DNA from: Lentimicrobium sp. L6
GTDB lineage: Bacteria; Bacteroidota; Bacteroidia; Bacteroidales; UBA12170
NCBI RefSeq assembly: GCF_013166655.1
Contig: NZ_JABKCA010000022.1
Coordinates: 1 to 64,000 of the forward strand
Direction: 5' to 3'
DNA: 64,000 bases
The notes under the pieces: model-generated
Told to the model about the DNA's origin: nothing
The model's input: the letters and a program-made list of their open reading frames with translations, nothing else
Database searches by the model: none
Position numbers and translations under genes: made by a program
In this document: piece by piece, positions 1 to 7,544 of the stretch
Numbering within the stretch: position 1 is the stretch's first letter
Layout of the letters: each line of letters opens with the position of its first letter

Positions 1-357
1 TGACAAATATTTTTGCGTAAAAATCAATTCCCCCAGAATTTCAACTTGACCCGATATTATTTCTCTGTGAAACCCTTATCTCATTGCGAAATTACCACCT
101 CTCATTATTCATCCTAAAGCTCTATTAAATAAGGACAGCAAAACCTAAGTGAGTGGATTACCCTAACAACATAATCTATAAACACATACTAACAATCTTT
201 AGCCAAATAGACCTTAAACTATTCACAATAGTCTAAGTCATTAACCCTTAAACATCAAACCATAAGGCATCATTTCTCTATCACAATATTAAAATCGGTT
301 AAGAACAAAAAAAGGGATGCGAATTGCATCCCTTTTTTCTATTGATATAAATCAATA
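1..357. other. Gene-free left edge of the window
   Basis: AT-rich sequence with no convincing open reading frame on either strand. The only recognisable element is the hairpin near 307-339, which terminates the minus-strand gene beginning at 2676. No tRNA, palindrome cluster or strong TAnnTTTG promoter box was seen elsewhere in it. Confidence 0.6.
307..339 (-). terminator. Intrinsic terminator of the T9SS cargo gene
   Basis: The arms GGGATGC (314-320) and GCATCCC (326-332) enclose a 5-base loop, and both sides are flanked by A/T runs that extend the stem. Read on the minus strand, the stem is followed by a U tract. It lies about 20 bp past the stop codon of the minus-strand gene at 358. The symmetric A and T runs could make it work in both directions. 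Confidence 0.85.
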
Positions 358-2676
358 CTATTTTTTAATCACCTTAATTGTATGCTTAGCAAGATCAGTA
401 GTTACTTCTAAGAAATAAACACCATTGTCTAACTGAGAAACATTAATTTGACCTTCAGTTCCTAAAGTTGTATAAACATCAACTACTTGACCTAAATAAT
501 TACTTACAATAACTTGCTCAATTTGAGCATCAGCTTTAACAAAAACAACATCATTAGTTGGGTTAGGATAAACCATAACAGCATCTGTTGCATTTAAATC
601 ATTAGTCGCAGTAATAATATCAAGAGTAACATCAATTTCTGTATAATTAGTAACAGGATCATTAGCAGCAACTACTAAAGAACCAGTATACTGTCCATTT
701 GGCAAGCCATCAGGGCTCATAAATACACCAACAGTTTCGCTTCCGCCACCAGGAATCATACCAAAATCAACAGGAACATCCATCCAATTTGGGAAAGGAT
801 CACCAACTGTATTAGCTCTTACAGCCCAGTTATAATCTAAAGAGAATTCACTCCATCCAGGACCAGTAGAAGACCAGTTTACACCCGGAGTTTTTGGACC
901 AGCATCACATCCCATTGCGTAAACAGCAGCAGGTTGGAAATATTCTACACCAATATAAATTGGGTTACCATCTAATACGATTTCATCAGTAATCATTGCT
1001 TCACTCCACTCACCAATAGCAGCATTGAAAGAAGCTGAATAAATAACTTCACCAGGACCTGGAACAGTAGTTTCACCAGCAGCCCAAACTTTCACAAACA
1101 TATCTAAAGCTTGATCAGCCATAAAAACCTCAATAGATTCCAAAGTAGTACCAATATAATCCTCTTGTAAAGAAGGCTCTAATAAAACAGCAATTTTACG
1201 AGATACAGCTCCGTCAGAACCAATATTTTGAGTAACATCATCGGCACAATAACCAACATTATGCATTGCAGAACCTGCAGATGCTTCTACATCGTAAGTA
1301 GGATAAACATCATACTCTAAATTTTCTTGTCCAACATTTGCTATGCTAAAAGTTTCAGTTACAGCAGTTCCATCAGCGATTTCAACAATAATCTCATCAG
1401 TATCAACCTCTACAGTAGCAGGTGTTAATGCATTTGATAAAGAAATAAAAGTAAAGTTATCAAAATAATACATTGGAGTTTCACCATTCTCAGCACCGGC
1501 ATACATATTAGCACAACCTAATTGGTTTTCACCAGCTGTACCATCAGTTGCAAGACTCCACTGCCACTCAATAATATCTGTATCATCCCAAGACATTACA
1601 GCAACATCTTCATTTAAGTCAATATAAAAGAATACATTGAACCAAGTATCTTGAGCATAAGTAACATTAGTTAATTCTTGACCACCAGCAGTAATTTTTG
1701 AAGAACCATCAGCATACAAGAAAACCTCAACAGCCCACTCAGAAGCAAATACATGCTGTAGGTTATAATAACCAGCCATACCAGCAGGTACATAAAAATC
1801 ATAACTTACACCATAAACACCAGATGTTTTATCACCGAAAGGGAAAACAGCATCATTAGTTCCACTTACCATAACAGAGTTAGGAGCAGTTTCAAATTGA
1901 GCATCAGAAATAACAGCATCTTCCGCTGTACCAGGTGCATTAGTCCAAGTTGTCCATTCTTCATCAACAACAGCTAAATAATCACCAGAAGTATGCATGT
2001 CAAAACCTGATTCATAAACTACTTCAACAGCTTCATTAAACATGAAGTTATCAAAATAATACTCAGGATCTTCCGTATAACCTGTAAGAACACCAGCATA
2101 CATATTAGCACAACCTAATTGGTTTTCACCAGCTGTACCATCAGTAGCTAAGCTCCACTGCCATGTAATAATTTCTTCATCATCCCAATACATAGTTGCC
2201 AAATCTTCATTTAAGTTAATATCAAATGAAACATTGAACCATGTATTAGCTTCGTAAGTCAAATTAGTTAATTCTTGACCACCTGCAGAAATCTGACTAC
2301 TTAAATCTCCATTTAAGTATACCTCAACAGCCCACTCAGAAGCAAAAACATGCTGCAAATTATAATAACCAGCTTTTCCAGCAGGTACATACATATCAAA
2401 ACTAACTTCATAAGCACCAGATGTTTTATCACCAAATGGATAAACAGCATCTGTAGTACCCATAACAACAACTGAATTAGGTGCAGTTACAGAAAAAGCA
2501 TCAGATATCATAGCATCTTCTGCTGTACCTGGAGCATTTGTCCAAGTTGTCCAATCTGTATCCACCTCAGCTAAATAATCTCCAGAAGTGAATCCATCAA
2601 AGTCTTGTTCGTAGCCTTGAGCGAATAAGCCAAACCCTACAAACATTGATAAAATTAAAAGTAAATTTTTTCTCAT
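358..2676 (-). CDS. Secreted T9SS cargo protein with two tandem sandwich-like modules
   Basis: A 772-residue protein with an N-terminal signal peptide (hydrophobic residues 5-19, then AQG). Two modules of about 195 residues follow (roughly 20-215 and 220-412). They share long identical stretches, including 'TDGTAGENQLGCANMYAG', by eye about three quarters identical, so they arose by recent internal duplication. Their likely fold is a LamG/concanavalin-like beta sandwich (inference). Residues about 420-690 look like Ig/ASH-type beta domains. The last 75 residues form a type A T9SS sorting domain: 'VYPNPTNDVVFV' near the start, 'LDNGVYFLEV' and a basic end. The protein should cross the outer membrane by type IX secretion and be anchored or released. 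No catalytic motif was seen; adhesion or glycan binding is possible. It is transcribed alone, with its own promoter and terminator. Confidence 0.85.
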   Translation of the reverse strand: MRKNLLLILSMFVGFGLFAQGYEQDFDGFTSGDYLAEVDTDWTTWTNAPGTAEDAMISDAFSVTAPNSVVVMGTTDAVYPFGDKTSGAYEVSFDMYVPAGKAGYYNLQHVFASEWAVEVYLNGDLSSQISAGGQELTNLTYEANTWFNVSFDINLNEDLATMYWDDEEIITWQWSLATDGTAGENQLGCANMYAGVLTGYTEDPEYYFDNFMFNEAVEVVYESGFDMHTSGDYLAVVDEEWTTWTNAPGTAEDAVISDAQFETAPNSVMVSGTNDAVFPFGDKTSGVYGVSYDFYVPAGMAGYYNLQHVFASEWAVEVFLYADGSSKITAGGQELTNVTYAQDTWFNVFFYIDLNEDVAVMSWDDTDIIEWQWSLATDGTAGENQLGCANMYAGAENGETPMYYFDNFTFISLSNALTPATVEVDTDEIIVEIADGTAVTETFSIANVGQENLEYDVYPTYDVEASAGSAMHNVGYCADDVTQNIGSDGAVSRKIAVLLEPSLQEDYIGTTLESIEVFMADQALDMFVKVWAAGETTVPGPGEVIYSASFNAAIGEWSEAMITDEIVLDGNPIYIGVEYFQPAAVYAMGCDAGPKTPGVNWSSTGPGWSEFSLDYNWAVRANTVGDPFPNWMDVPVDFGMIPGGGSETVGVFMSPDGLPNGQYTGSLVVAANDPVTNYTEIDVTLDIITATNDLNATDAVMVYPNPTNDVVFVKADAQIEQVIVSNYLGQVVDVYTTLGTEGQINVSQLDNGVYFLEVTTDLAKHTIKVIKK

Positions 2677-2711
2677 AATTGATTGTTTTTAAAAAAATGA
2701 TTAGGTAAACA

Positions 2712-2742
2712 CAAATGTATAAATTCTATATGGAAAATCAAA
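2712..2742 (-). promoter_or_regulatory. Bacteroidota-type promoter of the T9SS cargo gene
   Basis: Read on the minus strand, TTTG (2742-2739) is followed after 19 bases by TACATTTG (2719-2712). This fits the Bacteroidota primary sigma consensus, TTG-N17-23-TAnnTTTG. The start codon at 2676 lies about 35 bp downstream, leaving a short leader. It is the clearest full promoter in the window. Confidence 0.75.
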
Positions 2743-2896
2743 TATTTTACACTGCAATTCAAGCTTAGTCAAGCGCCATCCTAAAAGCCACATAACACAC
2801 TGATAACATACAAGATATGACAGATACTTTCTTATACAAAAAGAATAATAACAAATTATTTAAGCTTTTCTTTAGCGTTTCCTAAGTAAATATACC

Positions 2897-3502
2897 CTAA
2901 TCTACGTGAAACAACGTATTGATGGATTCAATATCTTTCAGAATTAAATCAGCACCTAGGCCAGATTCAGATGAGGTGAGAAACATGGGAGGCAAAACTT
3001 CCCAAGCTTCAGAAAGTTTAGATTTATATTTGGCAATATTATCTTCTAGCTTTCTTTTCTTTGACTTATCAGCCTTAGTAAATATGATAGAAAAAGCGAG
3101 CTGGTTTTCGGCCAATTGCTCCATAAACTCCATATCGATTGCCAATGGCTGATGGCGAGAATCAATTAAAACATAAATATTCATTAGATTCTTACGCCCA
3201 AGTAAATACTCGCTAATCATGGCTTCCATTTTCTTCCTAACGGCTATAGGCATTTTAGCAAATCCATAACCAGGCAAATCCACTAAATACCAATTCTCAT
3301 TAACTAGAAAATGATTAATTAGCTGAGTCTTTCCAGGCGTGGAAGATGTTTTGGCTAGCTTTGACTTATTACAAAGCTTATTAATTAATGAGGATTTCCC
3401 CACATTTGATCTTCCAATAAAAGCATATTCTGGTTTTTGGTCAGGAGGGCAATGTGACACTCCTGTACTACTTTTTAAAAACTCAGCGCTATTAACGATC
3501 AT
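2897..3502 (-). CDS. engB: Ribosome biogenesis GTPase EngB (YsxC/YihA family)
   Basis: A 201-residue GTPase of the TrmE-Era-EngA-EngB group that assists assembly of the large ribosomal subunit. G1 is GRSNVGKSS (30-38), G3 is DLPG (75-78), G4 is TKAD (142-145), and the 'TSSESG' segment supplies G5. Length and motif spacing are normal for the family, and the enzyme is cytosolic. The start codon overlaps the stop of the upstream acyltransferase gene by four bases (ATGA at 3502-3499), so it is translated as the last gene of a glsA-glsB-engB operon. No function in lipid synthesis is implied by that linkage. Confidence 0.95.
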   Translation of the reverse strand: MIVNSAEFLKSSTGVSHCPPDQKPEYAFIGRSNVGKSSLINKLCNKSKLAKTSSTPGKTQLINHFLVNENWYLVDLPGYGFAKMPIAVRKKMEAMISEYLLGRKNLMNIYVLIDSRHQPLAIDMEFMEQLAENQLAFSIIFTKADKSKKRKLEDNIAKYKSKLSEAWEVLPPMFLTSSESGLGADLILKDIESINTLFHVD

Positions 3503-4464
3503 ATTCGATTTCTCCTCATTGCTTTTATATTATGTGAAATTTTTGCAATATAACTTTGCAAGTAACGCTTCTTCTTCTTTTCATACAAATCATCCACTGT
3601 TATCATCATCCCTGTTTCTTCAACATACCCGAACTCATCATTCACTGCAGTACCAAAAGTTCTCATGGTTGGAGATAAATTTAAATAGGCATTAAATAGT
3701 GGCGGAATATTTTCTTTTCTACTCCTAAGATTCTTAACTAATATTTTATAGTTTTCTTCAAAAGTATTACCAATAAATATAGCCTCCAATTCCTCTTCAC
3801 TGGCCTCTAAAGCTAATGGCGCATGAGCCACTAAAAGTTTGTCTTTATCTGGAAAGAAATTATAGAAGAAATACAAAAGAATATCTCTGGCTTCCTTATC
3901 ATAATCTGTATACATGGTCATTTTTCCGAACAGATACTTTACACCTGGAGTACCAACAACCATGGCTCCTATCCCATCCCAAAGATTATCCAAAGAGTAT
4001 AATCCCTTTTTAAGATTAAATGTTGGTTGATAATTAGGCTGAACAAAAGAACGCCCGAGTTCTATACTATGAGGCAAAAAATCATCAATAAATTGCTGTG
4101 AGAACCTGTATAAATGAGAAGTTGCGCTTTTTACATCGGTGCCATTCACCTCGATATCTCTTCCATGGATAAAACGATATCCACCAACAATTTCTTTGTC
4201 TTCAGGATTCCAAACTATCAATTGCTGGAAAGGTTTTTCTAATGTATCATACTCGTCAACATCTAATTCACAACCCGTTCCCCCACCAGCATCTCTAAAA
4301 GTAATCTCTCTTAACCTACCTACCTCACGCATTAAGTGTGGAGAATCATGGGCAGTAAATACATAAATTTGATTCCCTCCATTATTCGTATCTGCTAGAT
4401 ATTTATCCGCAGTTAATTCAGCATCAATTAAGGCTCTATCAACCTTAGGTATTATGGTTTTCAT
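3499..4464 (-). CDS. glsB: GNAT-type N-acyltransferase, GlsB/OlsB-like (glycine lipid synthesis)
   Basis: A 321-residue protein resembling the acyl-ACP-dependent N-acyltransferases of the OlsB/hemolysin group. The segment 'GRLREITFRDAGGGTG' (about 48-63) followed by 'LDVDEYDTLEKPFQQLIVW' is typical of this group. In Bacteroides, GlsB attaches a 3-hydroxy fatty acid to glycine, and GlsA then adds a second chain by O-acylation, giving glycine lipids of the envelope. The gene lies 2 bp after the GlsA-like gene, in the same pairing as in Bacteroides, which is the main support for the specific role. Glycine as the amino acid is inferred; ornithine or another amino acid cannot be excluded. Confidence 0.75.
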   Translation of the reverse strand: MKTIIPKVDRALIDAELTADKYLADTNNGGNQIYVFTAHDSPHLMREVGRLREITFRDAGGGTGCELDVDEYDTLEKPFQQLIVWNPEDKEIVGGYRFIHGRDIEVNGTDVKSATSHLYRFSQQFIDDFLPHSIELGRSFVQPNYQPTFNLKKGLYSLDNLWDGIGAMVVGTPGVKYLFGKMTMYTDYDKEARDILLYFFYNFFPDKDKLLVAHAPLALEASEEELEAIFIGNTFEENYKILVKNLRSRKENIPPLFNAYLNLSPTMRTFGTAVNDEFGYVEETGMMITVDDLYEKKKKRYLQSYIAKISHNIKAMRRNRI

Positions 4465-4466
4465 TT

Positions 4467-5303
4467 TTATCTTTTTTTATTTTGCATGCTATAAACCACC
4501 TCTTTTACTTCTTTTGCCCATTCAATATCGGACTTAGATCTATCAAATTTTTGATAAGAAATTGCGGAGCCAAAATTAATATTTATTTCTTTCCCTCTCT
4601 GCTTGACCATTTCATCTACCAAATACAACATTTCGATATTGATTTTAATCCCTAACCTCGTTCTCCACTTGGCTAAGCCATAAAACCAGTTACTGTTTCT
4701 ACCTGAAATAAATGTAGGAATAATATCTCTTTTATAGGATCTAGCTTTACGAATAAATGTCTTTTTCCATTCTAAATCCACAATACCTCCACTCTGCTTC
4801 CGGCTAACTAATCCAGCTGGAAAAAACAAAGTAATCACATCACTTTCGAAAGCATGGTCAATGATACGGGCATTCTCCATATTACTCCCATGTTTATTAA
4901 TGGGAACAAATAGCTCCTTCAAATTTGGAAGATTCATTAAGATATCATTGACAGGAAACTGTATATCCTGACGTAATTGTCCAATCACATACATCAATGC
5001 AATACCATCCATCCCTCCCAAAGGATGATTCGATGCTATAATCACTCTATCTTCTTTGCCAATATTTTCTAGACCTTGCCAAGTTACCGTTATCCCAAAA
5101 TCATCAAGAATAGCTTTTACAAAATCTAAACCATACAGCTCTTTATTTCTATGTAGAAAACTATTAATAAAGTCTTGATGAATAATCCTTTTCAAATAAG
5201 ATATGACAAAAGAAGGTAACCATTTTAACAATTTCTCATTCTTACTGGCCATCACTTTCTCCACATCAATCACCTTATCTATTTTACTAGACTCTTCTAT
5301 CAT
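4467..5303 (-). CDS. glsA: Lysophospholipid-type O-acyltransferase, GlsA-like
   Basis: A 278-residue PlsC-superfamily acyltransferase. The acyltransferase motif is NHPLGGMD (His93, Asp99), with five residues between His and Asp instead of the usual four. This variant is typical of the hemolysin/OlsA-like branch found in Bacteroidota. A second block, 'LFFPAGLVSRKQ', corresponds to the acceptor/phosphate-binding motif. Together with the adjacent GlsB-like gene it probably completes a diacylated amino-acid lipid. It acts at the inner face of the cytoplasmic membrane and is the first gene of the glsA-glsB-engB operon. The ATG at 5303 was chosen; ATGs further in would remove conserved sequence. 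Confidence 0.75.
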   Translation of the reverse strand: MIEESSKIDKVIDVEKVMASKNEKLLKWLPSFVISYLKRIIHQDFINSFLHRNKELYGLDFVKAILDDFGITVTWQGLENIGKEDRVIIASNHPLGGMDGIALMYVIGQLRQDIQFPVNDILMNLPNLKELFVPINKHGSNMENARIIDHAFESDVITLFFPAGLVSRKQSGGIVDLEWKKTFIRKARSYKRDIIPTFISGRNSNWFYGLAKWRTRLGIKINIEMLYLVDEMVKQRGKEININFGSAISYQKFDRSKSDIEWAKEVKEVVYSMQNKKR

Positions 5304-5343
5304 CCTATACGAATTTATGGATTTCTTATATACCTGAATTCTG

Positions 5344-5351
5344 CAAATTTA
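5344..5351 (-). promoter_or_regulatory. Possible -7 box for the glsA operon
   Basis: TAAATTTG on the minus strand fits TAnnTTTG and lies about 40 bp upstream of the glsA start. No TTG was found at the expected -33 distance, so this is only half a promoter match. Confidence 0.35.
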
Positions 5352-5614
5352 CTCATTTCTTAGAATCTAATCTAATTTATATTATTCCAACAAAATTCCA
5401 CTTTTCTCACCCTCCATATTTTCGATCACTCATCAGGACAAGTGGGAAGGATTTCATTTTCCAAAAAAAAAGTAATTTCACATCTAACCATTCATCCACC
5501 TCACCTTCCTATAAAGCTGAATACATATAACTTACACACAATAACAACCATATAAATACTTTCATAAATAAAAACACTACCAATAATTAACAATTCGAAA
5601 AAGTTATAAACACA

Positions 5615-5628
5615 CCCACTTTTTACCA
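5615..5628 (-). promoter_or_regulatory. Inverted MraZ-box-like pair
   Basis: On the minus strand TGGT (5628-5625) and TGGG (5618-5615) are 10 bp apart, the spacing of MraZ operator repeats. The pair faces the opposite way from the one next to mraZ and lies about 170 bp upstream of the mraZ start. It might help an MraZ ring bridge two sites, or it might be chance in this AT-rich gap. Confidence 0.35.
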
Positions 5629-5730
5629 CCACAGCTAAAACACCCTATCTTATTGATATTTAGGTTTTTATATCACTTTGAAAAATATATTAGAAATTTT
5701 ACCGTAACATTTTATCAACAAGAACGTAAA

Positions 5731-5750
5731 ATGTGGGATAATGTGGTAAA
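5731..5750 (+). promoter_or_regulatory. MraZ-box-like tandem repeat upstream of mraZ
   Basis: Two 10-base units, ATGTGGGATA and ATGTGGTAAA, lie head to tail about 37 bp before the mraZ start codon. In Escherichia coli and Mycoplasma, MraZ binds direct repeats of a TGGGN core at 10-bp spacing and controls its own dcw operon. Position, spacing and core fit autoregulation here. Confidence 0.55.
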
Positions 5751-5787
5751 ATAACTGTATTTTTACACTCAATTTTAGCAAGTAATA

Positions 5788-6252
5788 ATGATAAATCTGA
5801 TAGGGTCATACGAGGTTAAAGCAGACACAAAAGGTCGTGTGATGATTCCTGCAGGTTTAAAAAAACAAGTTCAACCTATTCTGAATGAAGGTTTTATTTT
5901 AAAAAGAAGCATATTTCAAAACTGCCTGGAGCTTTACCCCATGAGTGAATGGAATAAAGAAGCAGAAGGCCTATCAAAATTGAATCGCTTTGTAAAAGAA
6001 AATAATGATTTCATCAGGGCTTTTATGGCTGGCGTTCGTTCGGTAGAAGTAGATTCTACTGGGAGAATTCAAATCCCTAAGGATTTGGTTAAATATGCCA
6101 ACATCAAAAAGAACCTGGTTATCTCTTCTTCTGTGAACAGAATGGAAATCTGGGACAAAGACACTTACGAAGGTGTTTTAAGCAGCCCAGACATGGACTT
6201 TGGTTCGCTTGCTGAAAAGGTGATGGGGAATATTCCTCATGACAATGAGTAA
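5788..6252 (+). CDS. mraZ: Transcriptional regulator MraZ
   Basis: A 154-residue protein with two SpoVT/AbrB-like halves, each marked by a D-x-x-G-R motif: DTKGR (13-17) and DSTGR (89-93), each followed by a hydrophobic-Pro pair. MraZ forms a multimeric ring that binds spaced TGGG repeats upstream of dcw operons. It is the first gene of the cluster, 10 bp ahead of rsmH, and candidate operator repeats lie just upstream. Its length is normal for the family, and the ATG at 5788 gives the usual compact N-terminus. Confidence 0.96.
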   Translation: MINLIGSYEVKADTKGRVMIPAGLKKQVQPILNEGFILKRSIFQNCLELYPMSEWNKEAEGLSKLNRFVKENNDFIRAFMAGVRSVEVDSTGRIQIPKDLVKYANIKKNLVISSSVNRMEIWDKDTYEGVLSSPDMDFGSLAEKVMGNIPHDNE

Positions 6253-6262
6253 GTAAAAAATT

Positions 6263-7162
6263 ATGTACCATTTGCCCGTTTTATTGAATGAATGTATTGA
6301 AGGACTAAACATTAACCCCAATGGGATTTATGTGGACGTAACTTTTGGTGGCGGTGGTCACAGTAAAAAGATTTTAGAACATTTAGAGGACGGCCACTTA
6401 TATGCATTCGACCAAGATGAAGATGCAAAAAGAAACATCCCAAACGATTCTAGGTTCACCCTTATTCATGAAAACTTCCGCTTTTTAAAGAACTTCCTTC
6501 GCCTTCACCGAGTAAAAAAAATTGATGGATTATTAGCTGACCTAGGCGTTTCTAGCCATCAGTTCGATACTCCTGAGAGAGGTTTTAGCACTCGCTTCGA
6601 TGGTCCTATCGACGGCCGAATGGACCAAAGGGGCAGCATTACTGGAAGTCATATCCTAAACACTTACGAATTACACGACCTCACCAATATGTTCCGCCTT
6701 TATGGGGAATTAAAGAATGCCTATAAAATCAGCCATCACATTATTGCCGTAAGAGAAACCAATCCTTTCGAAAGCATTCAGGGTTTAAAAGACAGTCTAC
6801 TGCCTCTCGCACCGAAATTTCGTGAAAACAAATTCTATGCACAAGTATTCCAAGCCTTAAGAATAGAAGTCAACCAAGAATTGGAAGCTTTTAAAGACAT
6901 GCTTAATCAATGCACTCAGATAATGAACCCAGACGGAAGACTAGTCATCCTCAGCTATCACTCTTTAGAGGATCGTATCGCGAAGAACTTCATTAAAACA
7001 GGAAATGTACAGGGCGATTTAGAAAAAGACTTCTATGGAAAAATTCTTAACGAATGGACCGCAGTAAACAGAAAACCCATCATGGCTGATGAAGAAGAAA
7101 TTGAAATTAACTCCAGGGCTAGAAGCGCCAGACTGAGAGTTGCTAAAAAGATAGACAAGTAG
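6263..7162 (+). CDS. rsmH: 16S rRNA (cytosine(1402)-N(4))-methyltransferase RsmH (MraW)
   Basis: A 299-residue SAM-dependent methyltransferase that N4-methylates C1402 in the decoding centre of 16S rRNA. The N-terminal 'HLPVLLNE' and the SAM-binding GGGGHS (29-34) are diagnostic. 'LADLGVSSHQFDTPERGFS' and the C-terminal 'LSYHSLEDR' block are also conserved. It is cytosolic, of family-typical length, and the second gene of the dcw cluster, as in most bacteria. It lies 5 bp ahead of the FtsL-like gene. Confidence 0.97.
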   Translation: MYHLPVLLNECIEGLNINPNGIYVDVTFGGGGHSKKILEHLEDGHLYAFDQDEDAKRNIPNDSRFTLIHENFRFLKNFLRLHRVKKIDGLLADLGVSSHQFDTPERGFSTRFDGPIDGRMDQRGSITGSHILNTYELHDLTNMFRLYGELKNAYKISHHIIAVRETNPFESIQGLKDSLLPLAPKFRENKFYAQVFQALRIEVNQELEAFKDMLNQCTQIMNPDGRLVILSYHSLEDRIAKNFIKTGNVQGDLEKDFYGKILNEWTAVNRKPIMADEEEIEINSRARSARLRVAKKIDK

Positions 7163-7167
7163 AATAA

Positions 7168-7542
7168 ATGAATAAGATAAAAGAAAACATAAAAGAGGTC
7201 AATCCTAAGGTGGAGAAAAAGAATAATTTCTTCTTCCGTTATGTACGTCCATTGCTTGATGGAAGCATTTTTTCCCGCGAAAAAGCAGAGAAGAATTTCC
7301 CATTCATCTTTTATGTCATCCTACTCATCATTCTATTTATCAGCAATACATTCAGAGCACAAGATACTCAGAGGCACATAAATCACACAAAAGAAGAAGT
7401 AAAAGCCATGCGTATAAAATCCATCTACATGAAATCACTATTGATGGAAAGCACCCGACCTACAAAAATGGCGGAACTAGTTAAGGGAATGGGCTTGGAA
7501 GAATCTGAAGTACCCCCACGCAAAATAATAATTGAAGATTAA
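7168..7542 (+). CDS. ftsL: FtsL-like cell division protein
   Basis: A 124-residue bitopic membrane protein. A basic cytoplasmic N-terminus is followed by one transmembrane helix (about 46-62) and a short extracytoplasmic helical region, the FtsL/DivIC layout. Sequence similarity across FtsL proteins is low, so the call rests on this topology and on its position between rsmH and ftsI, where Bacteroidota carry their FtsL-like gene. It should bridge FtsQ and the FtsWI synthase in the divisome. Confidence 0.82.
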   Translation: MNKIKENIKEVNPKVEKKNNFFFRYVRPLLDGSIFSREKAEKNFPFIFYVILLIILFISNTFRAQDTQRHINHTKEEVKAMRIKSIYMKSLLMESTRPTKMAELVKGMGLEESEVPPRKIIIED

Positions 7543-7544
7543 TA

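Larger units (their letters stand above)
5304..5787. other. Divergent intergenic region between glsA and mraZ
   Basis: This 484-bp AT-rich gap separates the divergent glsA and mraZ operons and should hold both promoters. A TAAATTTG box (minus strand, 5351-5344) lies about 40 bp before glsA. Two pairs of 10-bp-spaced TGGG/TGGT repeats occur, one on each strand, resembling MraZ operators. No RNA gene or open reading frame was recognised. Confidence 0.6.
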
